Assembly: GCF_001261735.1 (NCBI RefSeq)
Contig: NZ_CVRP01000007.1
Coordinates: 449,711-513,710 of the forward strand
Length of the DNA stretch: 64,000 nucleotides
Reading direction: 5' to 3'
Origin: Dysgonomonas sp. BGC7
Lineage (GTDB): Bacteria; Bacteroidota; Bacteroidia; Bacteroidales; Dysgonomonadaceae
A model generated the notes under the pieces. It did not search any database. It was not told where the DNA came from and worked only from the letters and a program-made list of their open reading frames with translations. Below are positions 1-8,178 of this stretch, piece after piece. The position numbers and the translations under genes were made by a program. The first letter of the stretch is position 1. Every line of letters starts with the position of its first letter.

Positions 1-133
1 TGCCTATAACAGCGCCTTTCTTGTTTTCAGGTATGAGATAGTTGTCCAGCACCAATAGCTGTTTTACTGATTGAGAAAACAAGGGAAAGGTGCAAATTAG
101 AATTAAAGATAATAAGATGTTGGTTCTTTTCAT
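1..133 (-). CDS. Exported protein, 5' end only (cut by window edge)
   Basis: Only the first 44 codons are present; the rest lies beyond the left edge. The reading begins MKRTNILLSLILICTFPLFS, a textbook Sec signal peptide (basic n-region, hydrophobic core), with likely cleavage near Phe-Ser-Gln around residue 21. The mature part starts with a Val-Lys-Gln-Leu-Leu-Val-Leu-Asp-Asn stretch. Nothing visible identifies the function. It is divergent from kbl, with about 190 bp between the two starts. The signal-peptide composition makes a real start here far more credible than the short low-complexity plus-strand reading that overlaps it. Confidence 0.7.
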   Translation of the reverse strand, partial: MKRTNILLSLILICTFPLFSQSVKQLLVLDNYLIPENKKGAVIG

Positions 134-324
134 GATTCGATATTTTTTTAGAATTGTAAAGTTAATAAATTCGAGGATTTATATAATACTTTTTACTCTT
201 ATTGTTTTGCTTTTTACTCTTTTGTTTTTTAGGCATAAACTATTGAATTTTATGTGTTTTTTTCTTCTGCAACTCTGTCTAATGTTTTGACATTTTATTA
301 CCTTTACATTCAAATTTAAACACT

Positions 325-1521
325 ATGAGCACATACTCCAACTTTCAAAAGTATTTACAAGAAGAGCTTGCTGATATTCAGTCAGCAGGATTGTATAAGA
401 ATGAACGTATTATTGTTTCTCCTCAGGGAGCAGCAATAAAAGTAAGCACAGGGCAAGAGGTTCTGAATTTCTGTGCAAATAATTATCTGGGACTATCGGA
501 TAATAAAGAATTGATAGAGGCAGCAAAGCAGGCAATGGATTCGCGAGGATTCGGGATGTCTTCGGTTCGTTTTATTTGCGGTACACAAGACTTGCATAAA
601 CAGCTTGAAGCTGCTATAGCTAAGTTTTTCGGTACAGAAGATTCTATCCTTTATGCTGCTTGCTTCGATGCTAACGGGGGTGTTTTCGAACCTCTTCTAA
701 GCGATCAGGATGCTATTATTTCAGATTCCCTTAATCATGCTTCTATTATAGATGGTGTTCGTTTGTGTAAAGCTGTACGTTATCGTTATGCTAATGCAGA
801 CATGGAAGATCTGGAGAAACAGCTAAAACTGGCACAATCGCAACGTTTTCGTCTGATTGTCACAGATGGTGTGTTCTCTATGGATGGGAATGTAGCGCCT
901 ATGGATAAGATATATGAACTGGCTCGGAAATACAATGCCATGATTATGATAGACGAGTCACACTCGGCGGGAGTCGTAGGTAAAACTGGTCGTGGAACTA
1001 CCGAGCTGTTTAATCTGAAAGGTAAGGTGGAAATAATAACAGGTACATTAGGTAAGGCTTTTGGTGGAGCTATCGGAGGTTTCACTACAGGTAAGAAAGA
1101 AATTATAGATATGCTTCGTCAACGTTCGCGTCCTTATTTGTTTTCTAACTCTATACCTCCGGCAATAACAGCTGCAGGTATCAAGATGTTCGAAATGATG
1201 GAGCGTACAAATGAGCTTCAAGATAAACTGCATGCAAATACTGAGTATTTTGTAACAAAAATGAAAGCAGCAGGTTTTGATATTAAACCTACACAGTCTT
1301 CAATTTGCGCAGTGATGCTTTATGATGCAAAATTGTCGCAAGACATGGCTGCGAAAATGCTCGATGAAGGTATTTATGTAACAGGCTTCTATTACCCTGT
1401 AGTGCCTAAAGATTTGGCTCGTATAAGAGTTCAGATATCGGCCGGGCATGAAAAAGAACACTTGGATAAGTGTGTGGCAGCGTTTACGAAGATAGGAAAA
1501 GAATTAGGTGTAATTAAATAG
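325..1521 (+). CDS. kbl: Glycine C-acetyltransferase (2-amino-3-ketobutyrate CoA ligase)
   Basis: Cytosolic PLP enzyme that converts 2-amino-3-oxobutanoate and CoA to glycine and acetyl-CoA, the second step of threonine catabolism. At 398 residues it has the family's usual length. The fold-type I alpha-oxoamine synthase signature is complete: Asp210-Glu-Ser-His213, and GTLGKAFGG with the PLP-binding lysine at 244. The N-terminal part has the substrate-loop motif NNYLGLS around residue 52. The gene immediately after it, 3 nt beyond the stop, encodes the NAD-dependent dehydrogenase that makes its substrate, so the two form an operon and support each other's assignment. A related synthase such as 8-amino-7-oxononanoate synthase is unlikely given this partner. 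Confidence 0.95.
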   Translation: MSTYSNFQKYLQEELADIQSAGLYKNERIIVSPQGAAIKVSTGQEVLNFCANNYLGLSDNKELIEAAKQAMDSRGFGMSSVRFICGTQDLHKQLEAAIAKFFGTEDSILYAACFDANGGVFEPLLSDQDAIISDSLNHASIIDGVRLCKAVRYRYANADMEDLEKQLKLAQSQRFRLIVTDGVFSMDGNVAPMDKIYELARKYNAMIMIDESHSAGVVGKTGRGTTELFNLKGKVEIITGTLGKAFGGAIGGFTTGKKEIIDMLRQRSRPYLFSNSIPPAITAAGIKMFEMMERTNELQDKLHANTEYFVTKMKAAGFDIKPTQSSICAVMLYDAKLSQDMAAKMLDEGIYVTGFYYPVVPKDLARIRVQISAGHEKEHLDKCVAAFTKIGKELGVIK

Positions 1522-1524
1522 AAT

Positions 1525-2481
1525 ATGAAAAACATTCTTATTGTGGGTAGTACCGGACAGATAGGTTCGGAACTAAGTATAAAACTACGCTCGATCTATG
1601 GCGATAGTAATGTTATTTGTGGATATTATAAACCACCTTATCCTGAAGGTTTTTTTGAGTGGGGGCCTACTGTCGAAATAGATGCTACAAATGTACAGCA
1701 AATAGCCGATGTGGTGAAGAAGTATAAAATAGATACCATATACAATCTTGCTGCTATCTTGTCTGCTACAGCTGAAAAAAATCCTAAGCTTGGATGGGAT
1801 GTCGGTGTTGGTAGCTTGATGAACTGTTTGGATGTTGCGCGAGAATATAATTGTTCTGTTTTTACACCCAGTTCGATAGGTGCTTTCGGTCCTGATACAC
1901 CAAAAGACAAAACTCCTCAGGATACAGTTCAACGACCTAATACAGTATATGGAATAACAAAGGTAATGGGAGAACTTATGAGTGATTATTATTATACTCG
2001 CTGGGGGGTAGACACTCGTTCTGTTCGTTTTCCGGGTATTATTTCAAATCTCACACATCCGGGTGGAGGAACTACAGACTATGCTGTGGAAATATTTTAC
2101 AATGCTGTTAAAGGAGAAAAGTTTATTTGTCCTATAAAGGCAGGTACTTTCATGGATATGATGTACATGCCCGATGCTTTGAATGCCGCGATCAATATAA
2201 TGGAGGCTAATCCAGATAAATTGATACATCGCAATTCTTTCAATATTGCTTCTATGAGCTTCGATCCGGAGATGATTTGCGCAGCAATAAAGAAACACTA
2301 TCCTAATTTTGTGATGGAATATGATGTTGATCCGTTGAAGCAGGCTATTGCAGACTCGTGGCCAAACTCGCTGGACGATACGTGTGCCCGACAGGAGTGG
2401 GAGTGGCGTCCGGAATATAATCTGGAAAAAATGACTGCTGATATGATAAAAGTATTAAAGACCAGAGAGGTACATGTATAA
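1525..2481 (+). CDS. tdh: L-threonine 3-dehydrogenase, SDR/epimerase type
   Basis: Oxidises L-threonine to 2-amino-3-oxobutanoate with NAD, feeding the upstream kbl product. It is an extended short-chain dehydrogenase of 318 residues. Visible features are an N-terminal Rossmann motif GSTGQIG at residues 8-14, the catalytic Ser pair at 116-117 and Tyr142-x3-Lys146 (YGITK). This GalE-like type is distinct from the zinc-dependent Tdh of E. coli and is the usual form in Bacteroidota. The start is 3 nt after the kbl stop, which implies translational coupling. A rho-independent hairpin follows directly. A generic sugar-nucleotide epimerase is the main alternative, but the kbl neighbour argues against it. 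Confidence 0.9.
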   Translation: MKNILIVGSTGQIGSELSIKLRSIYGDSNVICGYYKPPYPEGFFEWGPTVEIDATNVQQIADVVKKYKIDTIYNLAAILSATAEKNPKLGWDVGVGSLMNCLDVAREYNCSVFTPSSIGAFGPDTPKDKTPQDTVQRPNTVYGITKVMGELMSDYYYTRWGVDTRSVRFPGIISNLTHPGGGTTDYAVEIFYNAVKGEKFICPIKAGTFMDMMYMPDALNAAINIMEANPDKLIHRNSFNIASMSFDPEMICAAIKKHYPNFVMEYDVDPLKQAIADSWPNSLDDTCARQEWEWRPEYNLEKMTADMIKVLKTREVHV

Positions 2482-2504
2482 TGCTCTTTGTCGGAATAAA
2501 TAGA

Positions 2505-2532
2505 AAAAGCACGGATTTGTATTCGTGCTTTT
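2505..2532. terminator. Bidirectional terminator between convergent genes
   Basis: A perfect 9-bp stem (AAAAGCACG / CGTGCTTTT) with a 10-nt loop lies between the tdh stop and the stop of the convergent CPBP protease gene. The plus-strand side continues into a T-rich tract and the minus-strand side into A's read as T's, so it can serve both transcripts. Confidence 0.85.
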
Positions 2533-2539
2533 CTTTTTC

Positions 2540-3304
2540 TTAGAATATATGATAGAAAATGAGATAGATCATCGCTATGTTATATCCGGCATGACCTATT
2601 ACAGCTCCGAACAAAGACCCGCTTTTTTGCTTACATATAAAGAGGAGTTGACTAAGTAAAAACATCCCGGTTATCCATAATAAGGCAGGTATGACAGGCA
2701 TACTCCATATTCCCAAATCGAAAACAATGCCGAAATGGGCTAAATGAGTCAATGCAAATGCAGCACTATCTATAAAGGAGGCTTTCCTCTCTCCGAATTC
2801 ACCAACGAAACTTCCGTGCACAACACCTCTATATAAAAATTCTTCACCAATTGGGCTGAATATCATTCCCGATATAGCAAATGTGATGAAGAGTAAAAAC
2901 CTACTGTTATCCAGTGCCTCTTGAGGGACTATATATGATTTGGCAATGTAAACAAAGCTGTTGTCTAATGTTTCTCCGTACAATAGATTTGCTCCTAAAA
3001 ACATTATGGCACAGAAACCTGTTCCGATAATGAAGGAAAGCAAAAGCCAATATTTATTTTCAGGTTTCTTGAGTCCTATTTTATATCTTCCTTTTTTATT
3101 AAGAAAGATAAAAGGAGTAAACCACATAATAATGAAAATAATAGAGACTAAGCCGTAGCCTGCCCCCGACGAATTGGCATGCAATACAAGAATGAATCGT
3201 GGAATTCCTAATAATAGGATAATAAAGAGGCCAAACTTCCAATTATAGGAAAAAAACTTCCAAATAGGCCTTAATAAGGCATTGTCTGTATCTGTCTTTT
3301 CCAT
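2540..3304 (-). CDS. CPBP-family intramembrane metalloprotease
   Basis: Polytopic membrane protein of 254 residues with the conserved CPBP (Abi/CAAX protease-like) motifs. These are Glu154-Glu155-x3-Arg159 in EEFLYRG, a second-motif histidine in FALTHLAH (His187, His190), and a C-terminal GHAGYN. Members cleave or process proteins inside the membrane, but the substrate here is unknown. The open frame extends 49 codons further upstream, but that part overlaps the preceding gene and has no membrane or signal character. I therefore start at the Met of MEKTDTDN, which lies 4 nt after the upstream stop. It is the last gene of a three-gene minus-strand operon with a TolB-like propeller and an outer-membrane barrel. 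Confidence 0.85.
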   Translation of the reverse strand: MEKTDTDNALLRPIWKFFSYNWKFGLFIILLLGIPRFILVLHANSSGAGYGLVSIIFIIMWFTPFIFLNKKGRYKIGLKKPENKYWLLLSFIIGTGFCAIMFLGANLLYGETLDNSFVYIAKSYIVPQEALDNSRFLLFITFAISGMIFSPIGEEFLYRGVVHGSFVGEFGERKASFIDSAAFALTHLAHFGIVFDLGIWSMPVIPALLWITGMFLLSQLLFICKQKSGSLFGAVIGHAGYNIAMIYLIFYHIF

Positions 3305-3308
3305 TTCT

Positions 3309-4175
3309 TTAGTCCAATTTATAGCTGATGAATGCGAAGCACTTATTGTCGGGAGACCATGAATTGACATTGAAAGAGCCTTGTCCTCCAAATAGGCTGA
3401 ACAAAGATTGTGGTTTCTTCCCTTCGTCTGACAACATACGTATTTCCACATTCTTATATCTCAGATGCTCGTGAGGTAGAGAATCTTCTTTGTTGTATGA
3501 GATGAATACAACATTTTTCCCGTTGGGTGATATGTGAGGAAACCATGAGTTTTTATCTTCATCGAAGGTTATTTGTGTTTGTTCGCTTCCGTCTGTCCGC
3601 ATTCTCCATATTTGCATCAAATCTGTACGTACAGAATTAAACCAGATATGTTTCCCATCGGGTGAATATTCAGGGCCGTCATTTAGACCTTCCGAAAAAG
3701 TCAACCGGGTTTCGTCCGTACCATCACGATTGATTGTATATACGTCCATTTCTCCATTCCGGTTAGCGCAATAAGTTAGTTTTTTGCTATCGGGGCTCCA
3801 GCCGTGCAAGTAGCTGGGCTGAGATGGAGTAACCTGTAGGGGAGTACCTCCTTGCGCAGGAAGAATAAAAATAGTCGGCTTACCATGAGGTAAAGATCTG
3901 TGACTCACCGCCAGCCATTTCATATCAGGAGATATGAGGTGATCGTTGTTACACATCGATGCGAACCCCGTGTCTATCAGTTCTTCTCTATGTGGCGACG
4001 AAAGAGCTATTTTATATATCAGCCCTTCACTGTTGTATATCAGGTATTCACCATCGGAAGTCCAGTCGGGAGCTTCTATTAGATAAGGAAATTCTCTGAT
4101 TACATGTCTTTGCTTTGTCGTGGTATCGAATATTTCGAGTATACTTGTTACTTTTTCCGGATTTTGGGCAGACAT
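3309..4175 (-). CDS. TolB-like / PD40 beta-propeller protein
   Basis: 288 residues made of repeated PD40 (WD40-like) blades. Each blade carries the signature of SPDGKHIWF-type strands, for example near 'WSPDSKKLTYCANRNGEMDVY', 'YSPDGKHIWFNSVRTD', 'ISPNGKNVVFISYN' and 'WSPDNKCFAFISY'. This is typical of TolB and of the N-terminal propeller of prolyl oligopeptidases; no hydrolase domain follows. I see no clear signal peptide, so a cytoplasmic location is likely, although an upstream start could change that. It sits 11 nt after an outer-membrane protein gene and 4 nt before the CPBP protease gene, so the three are almost certainly co-transcribed. The function is probably recognition or scaffolding; no enzymatic activity can be claimed. 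Confidence 0.75.
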   Translation of the reverse strand: MSAQNPEKVTSILEIFDTTTKQRHVIREFPYLIEAPDWTSDGEYLIYNSEGLIYKIALSSPHREELIDTGFASMCNNDHLISPDMKWLAVSHRSLPHGKPTIFILPAQGGTPLQVTPSQPSYLHGWSPDSKKLTYCANRNGEMDVYTINRDGTDETRLTFSEGLNDGPEYSPDGKHIWFNSVRTDLMQIWRMRTDGSEQTQITFDEDKNSWFPHISPNGKNVVFISYNKEDSLPHEHLRYKNVEIRMLSDEGKKPQSLFSLFGGQGSFNVNSWSPDNKCFAFISYKLD

Positions 4176-4186
4176 TGGTACTGTTT

Positions 4187-4840
4187 TTATTGTTTTATAA
4201 TATAGTTAAATCCTATACCTATCTGTATCGGAGTTGATGTTTTTTGCTTTATAATCTTTGGATTTATTTTCGAAAAGTCGAATGTATTATATGCTAACCA
4301 GCAGTTAATAGCCCATTTGTCATTTACCGGAAATTGATAGCCTGCTCTAATCTCATATTGTAAGCGATATTTGTGGGCAGATCCTTTCTCATTGGATATT
4401 TTGTCCAAGTCCAGATTCATCCGGGTATATGATAGACGATTCTCTATAAATACGAAGCGGGGACGGTCTCTCTTTTCATCGTAGCCTATAGGTAAATATA
4501 TTTTAGGTGCTATATATGGAGCCCAATATGTACCTCTGTATATATCTTTGCTGCCCGAAGTTTTGTTGTTTCCTGTAGCATCTATTCCCAAATTAGGATC
4601 GTGATACGTTATTTTCTGATTGAATCCACCAAAACGGAACCCTGCTTCTATACCAAAGAAGAACATAAAGTCGTACTCGTACCCCACACTGATACCTCCT
4701 GCCAATGGATTCGATTTTTCACTGTTGGAATAATGTAATCCAAAAGAGCCGTCTATTCCGAAATTCAACTTCTGACCTTCTTGTGCTATAATTTGAGTAG
4801 TGGTAATTATGACAAAAAGAGTTATTATTAACTTTTTCAT
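4187..4840 (-). CDS. Outer-membrane beta-barrel protein (porin-like)
   Basis: 217 residues with a clear Sec signal peptide ending at the IIAQ cleavage region near residue 20. Alternating aromatic/hydrophobic strands follow, such as 'YEYDFMFFFGIEAGFRFGGF' and 'YRLQYEIRAGYQFPVNDKW', and a C-terminal strand 'IQIGIGFNYIIKQ'. This is the architecture of a small 8-strand outer-membrane barrel of the OmpA/OmpX-like porin families common in Bacteroidota. No peptidoglycan-binding domain is present. It is the first gene of the three-gene minus-strand operon. The substrate or role is unknown. Confidence 0.75.
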   Translation of the reverse strand: MKKLIITLFVIITTTQIIAQEGQKLNFGIDGSFGLHYSNSEKSNPLAGGISVGYEYDFMFFFGIEAGFRFGGFNQKITYHDPNLGIDATGNNKTSGSKDIYRGTYWAPYIAPKIYLPIGYDEKRDRPRFVFIENRLSYTRMNLDLDKISNEKGSAHKYRLQYEIRAGYQFPVNDKWAINCWLAYNTFDFSKINPKIIKQKTSTPIQIGIGFNYIIKQ

Positions 4841-4955
4841 AGGCGTAAGATTGGTTTTTATAATCGTGCAATTCTTTTTGAACTAAATCAAACCAAATAT
4901 AGTGAAAAGATATCTGATATTTTTATATATTGCGGCGTTTTAGTTAAATTTGAAA

Positions 4956-5342
4956 ATGAAAAAGCTTGTATTTTGTTGTTTGTGCATACTTGCCTTTATG
5001 GCTTGCGGTGAACGAAAATCTATAATGGGACGCTGGGCAATGGAGGTTGAAGATTCGGGAGCTACGTTTTTTCTGTTACCCGATGATACAATCTGTAAGC
5101 CGGAGTTGCTTATAGATCGTGATACTGTGTATATGGAAATACGCTCCGATGGGATAGTCACCAGCAGGGAGTTTCTGGGGGTATATGCGATCACCAATAA
5201 CGAAATGAAAGTTACAAACAGGATGGGAGATAGCCGTATTTGCTCTTATGTGATAGACGGAGACAGTCTTATTGTTTCCGACAAAGATGATCCGAACAAA
5301 ATAGTGATGAGGCTGAGAAGAATAGAAACAAGAGAAAAGTAA
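4956..5342 (+). CDS. Small lipocalin-like lipoprotein
   Basis: 128 residues. The N-terminus MKKLVFCCLCILAFMACG is a lipoprotein signal with the lipobox cysteine at 17. The mature part opens with the GRW motif (MGRWAMEVED) typical of lipocalin-like domains in Bacteroidota, followed by predicted short beta strands ending 'DSLIVSDKDDPNKIVMRLRRIE'. A TTG lies two codons earlier in frame, but ATG fits the signal peptide better. It probably faces the periplasm or outer membrane; the ligand is unknown. At least three similar small proteins follow within 5 kb. Confidence 0.65.
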   Translation: MKKLVFCCLCILAFMACGERKSIMGRWAMEVEDSGATFFLLPDDTICKPELLIDRDTVYMEIRSDGIVTSREFLGVYAITNNEMKVTNRMGDSRICSYVIDGDSLIVSDKDDPNKIVMRLRRIETREK

Positions 5343-5486
5343 AATCTTTTTTTGCATTGTTTCGAATAATAATAATTTTCATATAATTGTATCTGTTCTT
5401 AATTCCTGAAAACTTTATCTATAAAGAAAATATCTCTTTTAGAGAATGTAAAAAGATACATGTAAAAAGTAAGTGATATATGTCAC

Positions 5487-5520
5487 TTTTGTCACCTTTT
5501 AGTTAAAATCATACTTTGCT
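5487..5520. repeat. Intergenic motif, copy A (GTCA...TTTTAGTTAAAAT)
   Basis: In the 289-bp gene-free stretch between the small lipoprotein and the acetyltransferase gene lies a short direct repeat (GTCACTTTTGTCAC) followed by TTTTAGTTAAAAT. The same 13-mer, with similar flanking CTTTGTCA, recurs near 35512, and an 11-nt version occurs at 4938. The rest of this gap shows no gene; it must carry the promoter of the next gene. Confidence 0.4.
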
Positions 5521-5631
5521 CACCGACAAGAGAGATGGATTCCTATTCTAAACAACTATAATCTTTAGCTCTTTTTAGATTAGTGAATAGATCTTTTTGT
5601 ATCTTTATAGACACTTTAAATCCTTGCCAAC

Positions 5632-6165
5632 ATGAAAGATAGTCTTTTCGAATTAGAGATCAGGCAGGAACATGCCCAAGACTTTCCTGCGATCTATGAT
5701 GTCAATACAAAATCCTTTGGACGGAAAGAAGAAGCCCGTTTGGTGGACAGGCTCCGACTAAGTGAAGCCTTCGTCCCTGAATTATCATTGATTGCCATTG
5801 TAGATGACAAAGTTGTGGGACATATTTTGTTTTCTATCATCTCTATTGTCGAAGGGGAGCATATAGATGTTAGTCTGGCATTGGCTCCTGTAGCTGTAAC
5901 TCCCGATTGGCAAGGAAAAGGTATCGGAAGCCGCCTTATACGTTATGGATTGGATAAGGCAAAACAGTTGGGCTATAGATCTGCTTTTGTTCTTGGACAC
6001 TCTGCTTATTATCCTAAATTCGGCTTCAAGCCATCTGTTCGATGGGGTATACGCCCTCCCTTTAATGTACCTTCAGAGGTTTTTATGGCTATAGAGCTTG
6101 TAGAGGGAAGCCTTTCTTGTACGAAAGGAGAAGTACGCTATGCAAAAGAGTTTGCAGAACTGTAA
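5632..6165 (+). CDS. GNAT-family N-acetyltransferase (YhbS-like)
   Basis: 177 residues with the GNAT acetyl-CoA-binding core. The beta4 strand 'LALAPVAVTPDWQGKGIGS' contains the Q/R-x2-G-x-G loop (QGKGIG) near residues 99-104, and a motif B-like 'AYYPKFGFKPS' follows near residue 124. The family transfers acetyl groups to amines on small molecules or proteins. The particular YhbS-like layout (N-terminal 'IRQEHAQDFPAIYDVN', C-terminal 'FMAIELVEGSL') is frequent in bacteria, but the acceptor is not known. It is monocistronic and meets the convergent zinc-ribbon gene with only 4 nt between stops. Confidence 0.85.
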   Translation: MKDSLFELEIRQEHAQDFPAIYDVNTKSFGRKEEARLVDRLRLSEAFVPELSLIAIVDDKVVGHILFSIISIVEGEHIDVSLALAPVAVTPDWQGKGIGSRLIRYGLDKAKQLGYRSAFVLGHSAYYPKFGFKPSVRWGIRPPFNVPSEVFMAIELVEGSLSCTKGEVRYAKEFAEL

Positions 6166-6169
6166 TGTT

Positions 6170-6439
6170 TTAGCTCCAGCGTTTAAGCTTAGGGAAAAAG
6201 TCCTGCATGTTTTTCAGTGCCTCTTCCCGGGTGTACTCAACATCCGAATCTTTATTGAATTCATTTAAATAAGAAAGGCATTTTTCTATCATTTCGTTCA
6301 TCGTGCAATCGGAAGTGAAGGATCCGTCTTTGAAGCAATAGATGCAATATTCTTCGTTTTTGCTTTGGTCTGCATTTGTCGCTATGTCTTCTTTCCTGCT
6401 GAGTGGCATTCCGCAACTCTGACATAATTTATGTTTCAT
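6170..6439 (-). CDS. Small zinc-ribbon protein
   Basis: 89 residues with four cysteines in CxxC pairs, Cys6-x2-Cys9 (LCQSCGMPL) and Cys32-x2-Cys35 (YCIYCFKDG). This is the signature of the putative zinc-ribbon family annotated in many anaerobes. The C-terminal half is helical and acidic/basic mixed ('MIEKCLSYLNEFNKDSDVEYTREEALKNMQ'). I use the Met of MKHKLCQ as start because the 14 upstream codons have no conserved character. It is likely cytosolic; no enzymatic role is visible. The gene stands alone between two plus-strand genes. Confidence 0.75.
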   Translation of the reverse strand: MKHKLCQSCGMPLSRKEDIATNADQSKNEEYCIYCFKDGSFTSDCTMNEMIEKCLSYLNEFNKDSDVEYTREEALKNMQDFFPKLKRWS

Positions 6440-6674
6440 AGTTTTATGTATTAGATTGATCGTGATATTGCAAATTAACAAAAAATAAATTGATAAATTT
6501 CGTTTGAGCGAAAAATAAATGTATCTGATAATCTATACAATAGGATGTGTTCTAATTTATCGATAGGGTTAATTATAGTTAAAGAGATGAATTGTGATTA
6601 ATCTTTTTTTATCTGTATTGATCAAAGAAGCAAAGAGAAGATATAATGGTATTCACCTTTTAATACTTACGATT

Positions 6675-7439
6675 ATGAAAAAGTTTATAGTAGCATTTGC
6701 ATTATTGATAGGCGCAACTTCATTATATAATACAGTTGAGGCTCAAAGCGTGAATATAAGTGTAAATATTGGGCGTCAGCCTGCATGGGGGCCGGTAGGT
6801 TACGATTATGTAAACTATTATTATTTCCCTGATATAGATTGTTACTACGATGTAAATATAGGAATGTTCTATTATTATGATCGGGGTAGGTGGATGTCAG
6901 CCCGCTATTTACCATATGGTTATCGCAACTATGACCTATACGGGTTGTACAAGGTTGTGTTGAATGTGCATGAGCCGTGGAGATATCACCGTACTCACTA
7001 CAGAGATTACGCTCGCTATAGAGGTTACCGCAATCAAGTTGTAATACGAGATAGCAGAGATTATCGTTATCATAATAGTCGGAATAATAGGGTAGTGTGG
7101 TATTCAAATACAAGACCAGCTAGTAATAATAGAGATTATAATAATAGAGATAGAGACTACAACAATAGGGATAGGGATTATAACAATAGAAATAGAGAAA
7201 GTCGTCCTCAGAATAATTATAATAGAGATAGGTCTGATGATCGAAGAGATAATAATAGAAATAGAGACTATAGAAGTAATGATAATGTGAGGTCGGACAG
7301 AAGTCGTAACAGTAATGATACTTATAGCTCTTCCCGAAACAGACAAGAAAGAAATAGAGATAATGGTAAGATTAATAGACCTTCGCAGTCGACAAGAAAC
7401 AACTATCGGTTAGCTTCTAATTCGGAAAGAAATAGATAA
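6675..7439 (+). CDS. Secreted Tyr/Arg/Asn-rich repeat protein
   Basis: 254 residues. It has a Sec signal peptide (MKKFIVAFALLIGATSLYNT, then VEAQ cleavage near residue 24), then a tyrosine- and tryptophan-rich domain of about 90 residues ('WGPVGYDYVNYYYFPDIDCY', 'FYYYDRGRWMSARYLPYGYR'). A strongly basic low-complexity tail from about residue 105 to the end consists almost only of R, N, D, Y and S. Tandem YNNRDRD heptads occur around residues 150-175. The Tyr-rich domain recurs in secreted proteins of Bacteroidota, but I know no demonstrated function. Tail composition suggests binding to polyanions or envelope structure. An in-frame region upstream lacks signal features, so the start is at MKKFIV. 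A strong terminator follows. Confidence 0.8.
   Translation: MKKFIVAFALLIGATSLYNTVEAQSVNISVNIGRQPAWGPVGYDYVNYYYFPDIDCYYDVNIGMFYYYDRGRWMSARYLPYGYRNYDLYGLYKVVLNVHEPWRYHRTHYRDYARYRGYRNQVVIRDSRDYRYHNSRNNRVVWYSNTRPASNNRDYNNRDRDYNNRDRDYNNRNRESRPQNNYNRDRSDDRRDNNRNRDYRSNDNVRSDRSRNSNDTYSSSRNRQERNRDNGKINRPSQSTRNNYRLASNSERNR
7126..7200 (+). repeat. In-gene tandem repeat encoding YNNRDRD units
   Basis: About three imperfect 21-nt units (AATAATAGAGATAGAGACTA-like) encode the heptad YNNRDRD within the basic tail of the secreted repeat protein. The units have drifted at synonymous positions, so the repeat is maintained at protein level more than at DNA level. Confidence 0.75.
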
Positions 7440-7474
7440 TGTTTTTTAGATTAGGTTTGGTGAATAAAGAAGGC

Positions 7475-7512
7475 AGGTGTATATTTGATAAGAATATACA
7501 CCTCGCTTTTTG
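7475..7512 (+). terminator. Rho-independent terminator
   Basis: A perfect 11-bp stem AGGTGTATATT / AATATACACCT with a 7-nt loop is followed by CGCTTTTT. It ends the transcript of the repeat protein gene and separates it from the next lipocalin-like gene. Confidence 0.85.
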
Positions 7513-7568
7513 GAATAATAAGACAAGACTACAATAATATATACACACATATATTTATAAAACAAGAG

Positions 7569-8003
7569 ATGAATAACCTAAAAAAAATCTTTTTATTGAC
7601 AGGGCTTTTTCTATTTTTAAGCCAATTAGTTGTGTCACAGGAGCCTTCTGTGATTACGAAAAATGATATAGTGGGACGCTGGATTGAATTTCAGCGTATT
7701 CAGGGAGACAGTGTTCAGCTTATTACCCAAAATCCTGATACTTACATTTTCCGGGATAATATGATATTTCATAAAGGTTCGGCGGCAGAAGGTATTATCA
7801 TATTTAATATAACCGGCAAATATACGATAGAAGGAGATTCTATTATTGTTTCTTATAGAGATTATATGCGTAGGAGAGCCACTGCGCAGAAATCGAAAGA
7901 ATTAATCTTTAAGGTTTTATCAAAATCTTCGAATGAGATGGAGGTTATTGTCCATGATTATGACTACGAGTACAAAATGATATTAAAAAATGTAGGTCAT
8001 TAA
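7569..8003 (+). CDS. Secreted lipocalin-like protein
   Basis: 144 residues with a Sec signal peptide (MNNLKKIFLLTGLFLFLSQL, cleavage near VVSQ). The mature part opens with a GRW motif ('IVGRWIEFQRIQGDSVQ') and continues with beta-rich sequence ('NPDTYIFRDNMIFHKG', 'NITGKYTIEGDSIIVSYRDY'). This matches the general plan of lipocalin-like domain proteins of Bacteroidota. A longer in-frame reading begins inside the preceding terminator hairpin and is rejected as start. It is likely periplasmic; the ligand is unknown. Confidence 0.65.
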   Translation: MNNLKKIFLLTGLFLFLSQLVVSQEPSVITKNDIVGRWIEFQRIQGDSVQLITQNPDTYIFRDNMIFHKGSAAEGIIIFNITGKYTIEGDSIIVSYRDYMRRRATAQKSKELIFKVLSKSSNEMEVIVHDYDYEYKMILKNVGH

Positions 8004-8137
8004 ATTATAAAAGTTAGTAAGACAATATATTTATTATATAGACGTTAAAAAGCTTTAGGTAACTGTTAAACTTCTGATTAATGTATACATATGGAGTGAA
8101 AAATATAGAAATAATCCTATTTTTAGGTATAATTATT

Positions 8138-8145
8138 TATCTTTG
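8138..8145 (+). promoter_or_regulatory. Bacteroidota -7 promoter element
   Basis: TATCTTTG matches the TAnnTTTG -7 consensus of the Bacteroidota housekeeping sigma factor. It lies 33 nt before the start of the following lipoprotein gene. No convincing TTTG -33 element is visible at the right distance. Confidence 0.6.
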
Positions 8146-8178
8146 CACTCGATTACACAATGGTTCATTCAGCAAACA

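Noticed and set aside
90-290. Plus-strand 66-residue reading, Phe/Leu/Ile-rich
   Set aside because: It overlaps the signal peptide of the minus-strand exported gene, has no promoter or ribosome-binding context, and its composition is what AT-rich non-coding DNA gives.
3305-3451. 49-codon N-terminal extension of the CPBP protease
   Set aside because: It lies entirely within the TolB-like gene in another frame and has no membrane or signal character; the internal Met 4 nt after the upstream stop fits the operon.
7126-7200. Short tandem repeat as a possible CRISPR array
   Set aside because: The units are 21 nt, in frame, imperfect and without spacers; they encode the heptads of a secreted protein.
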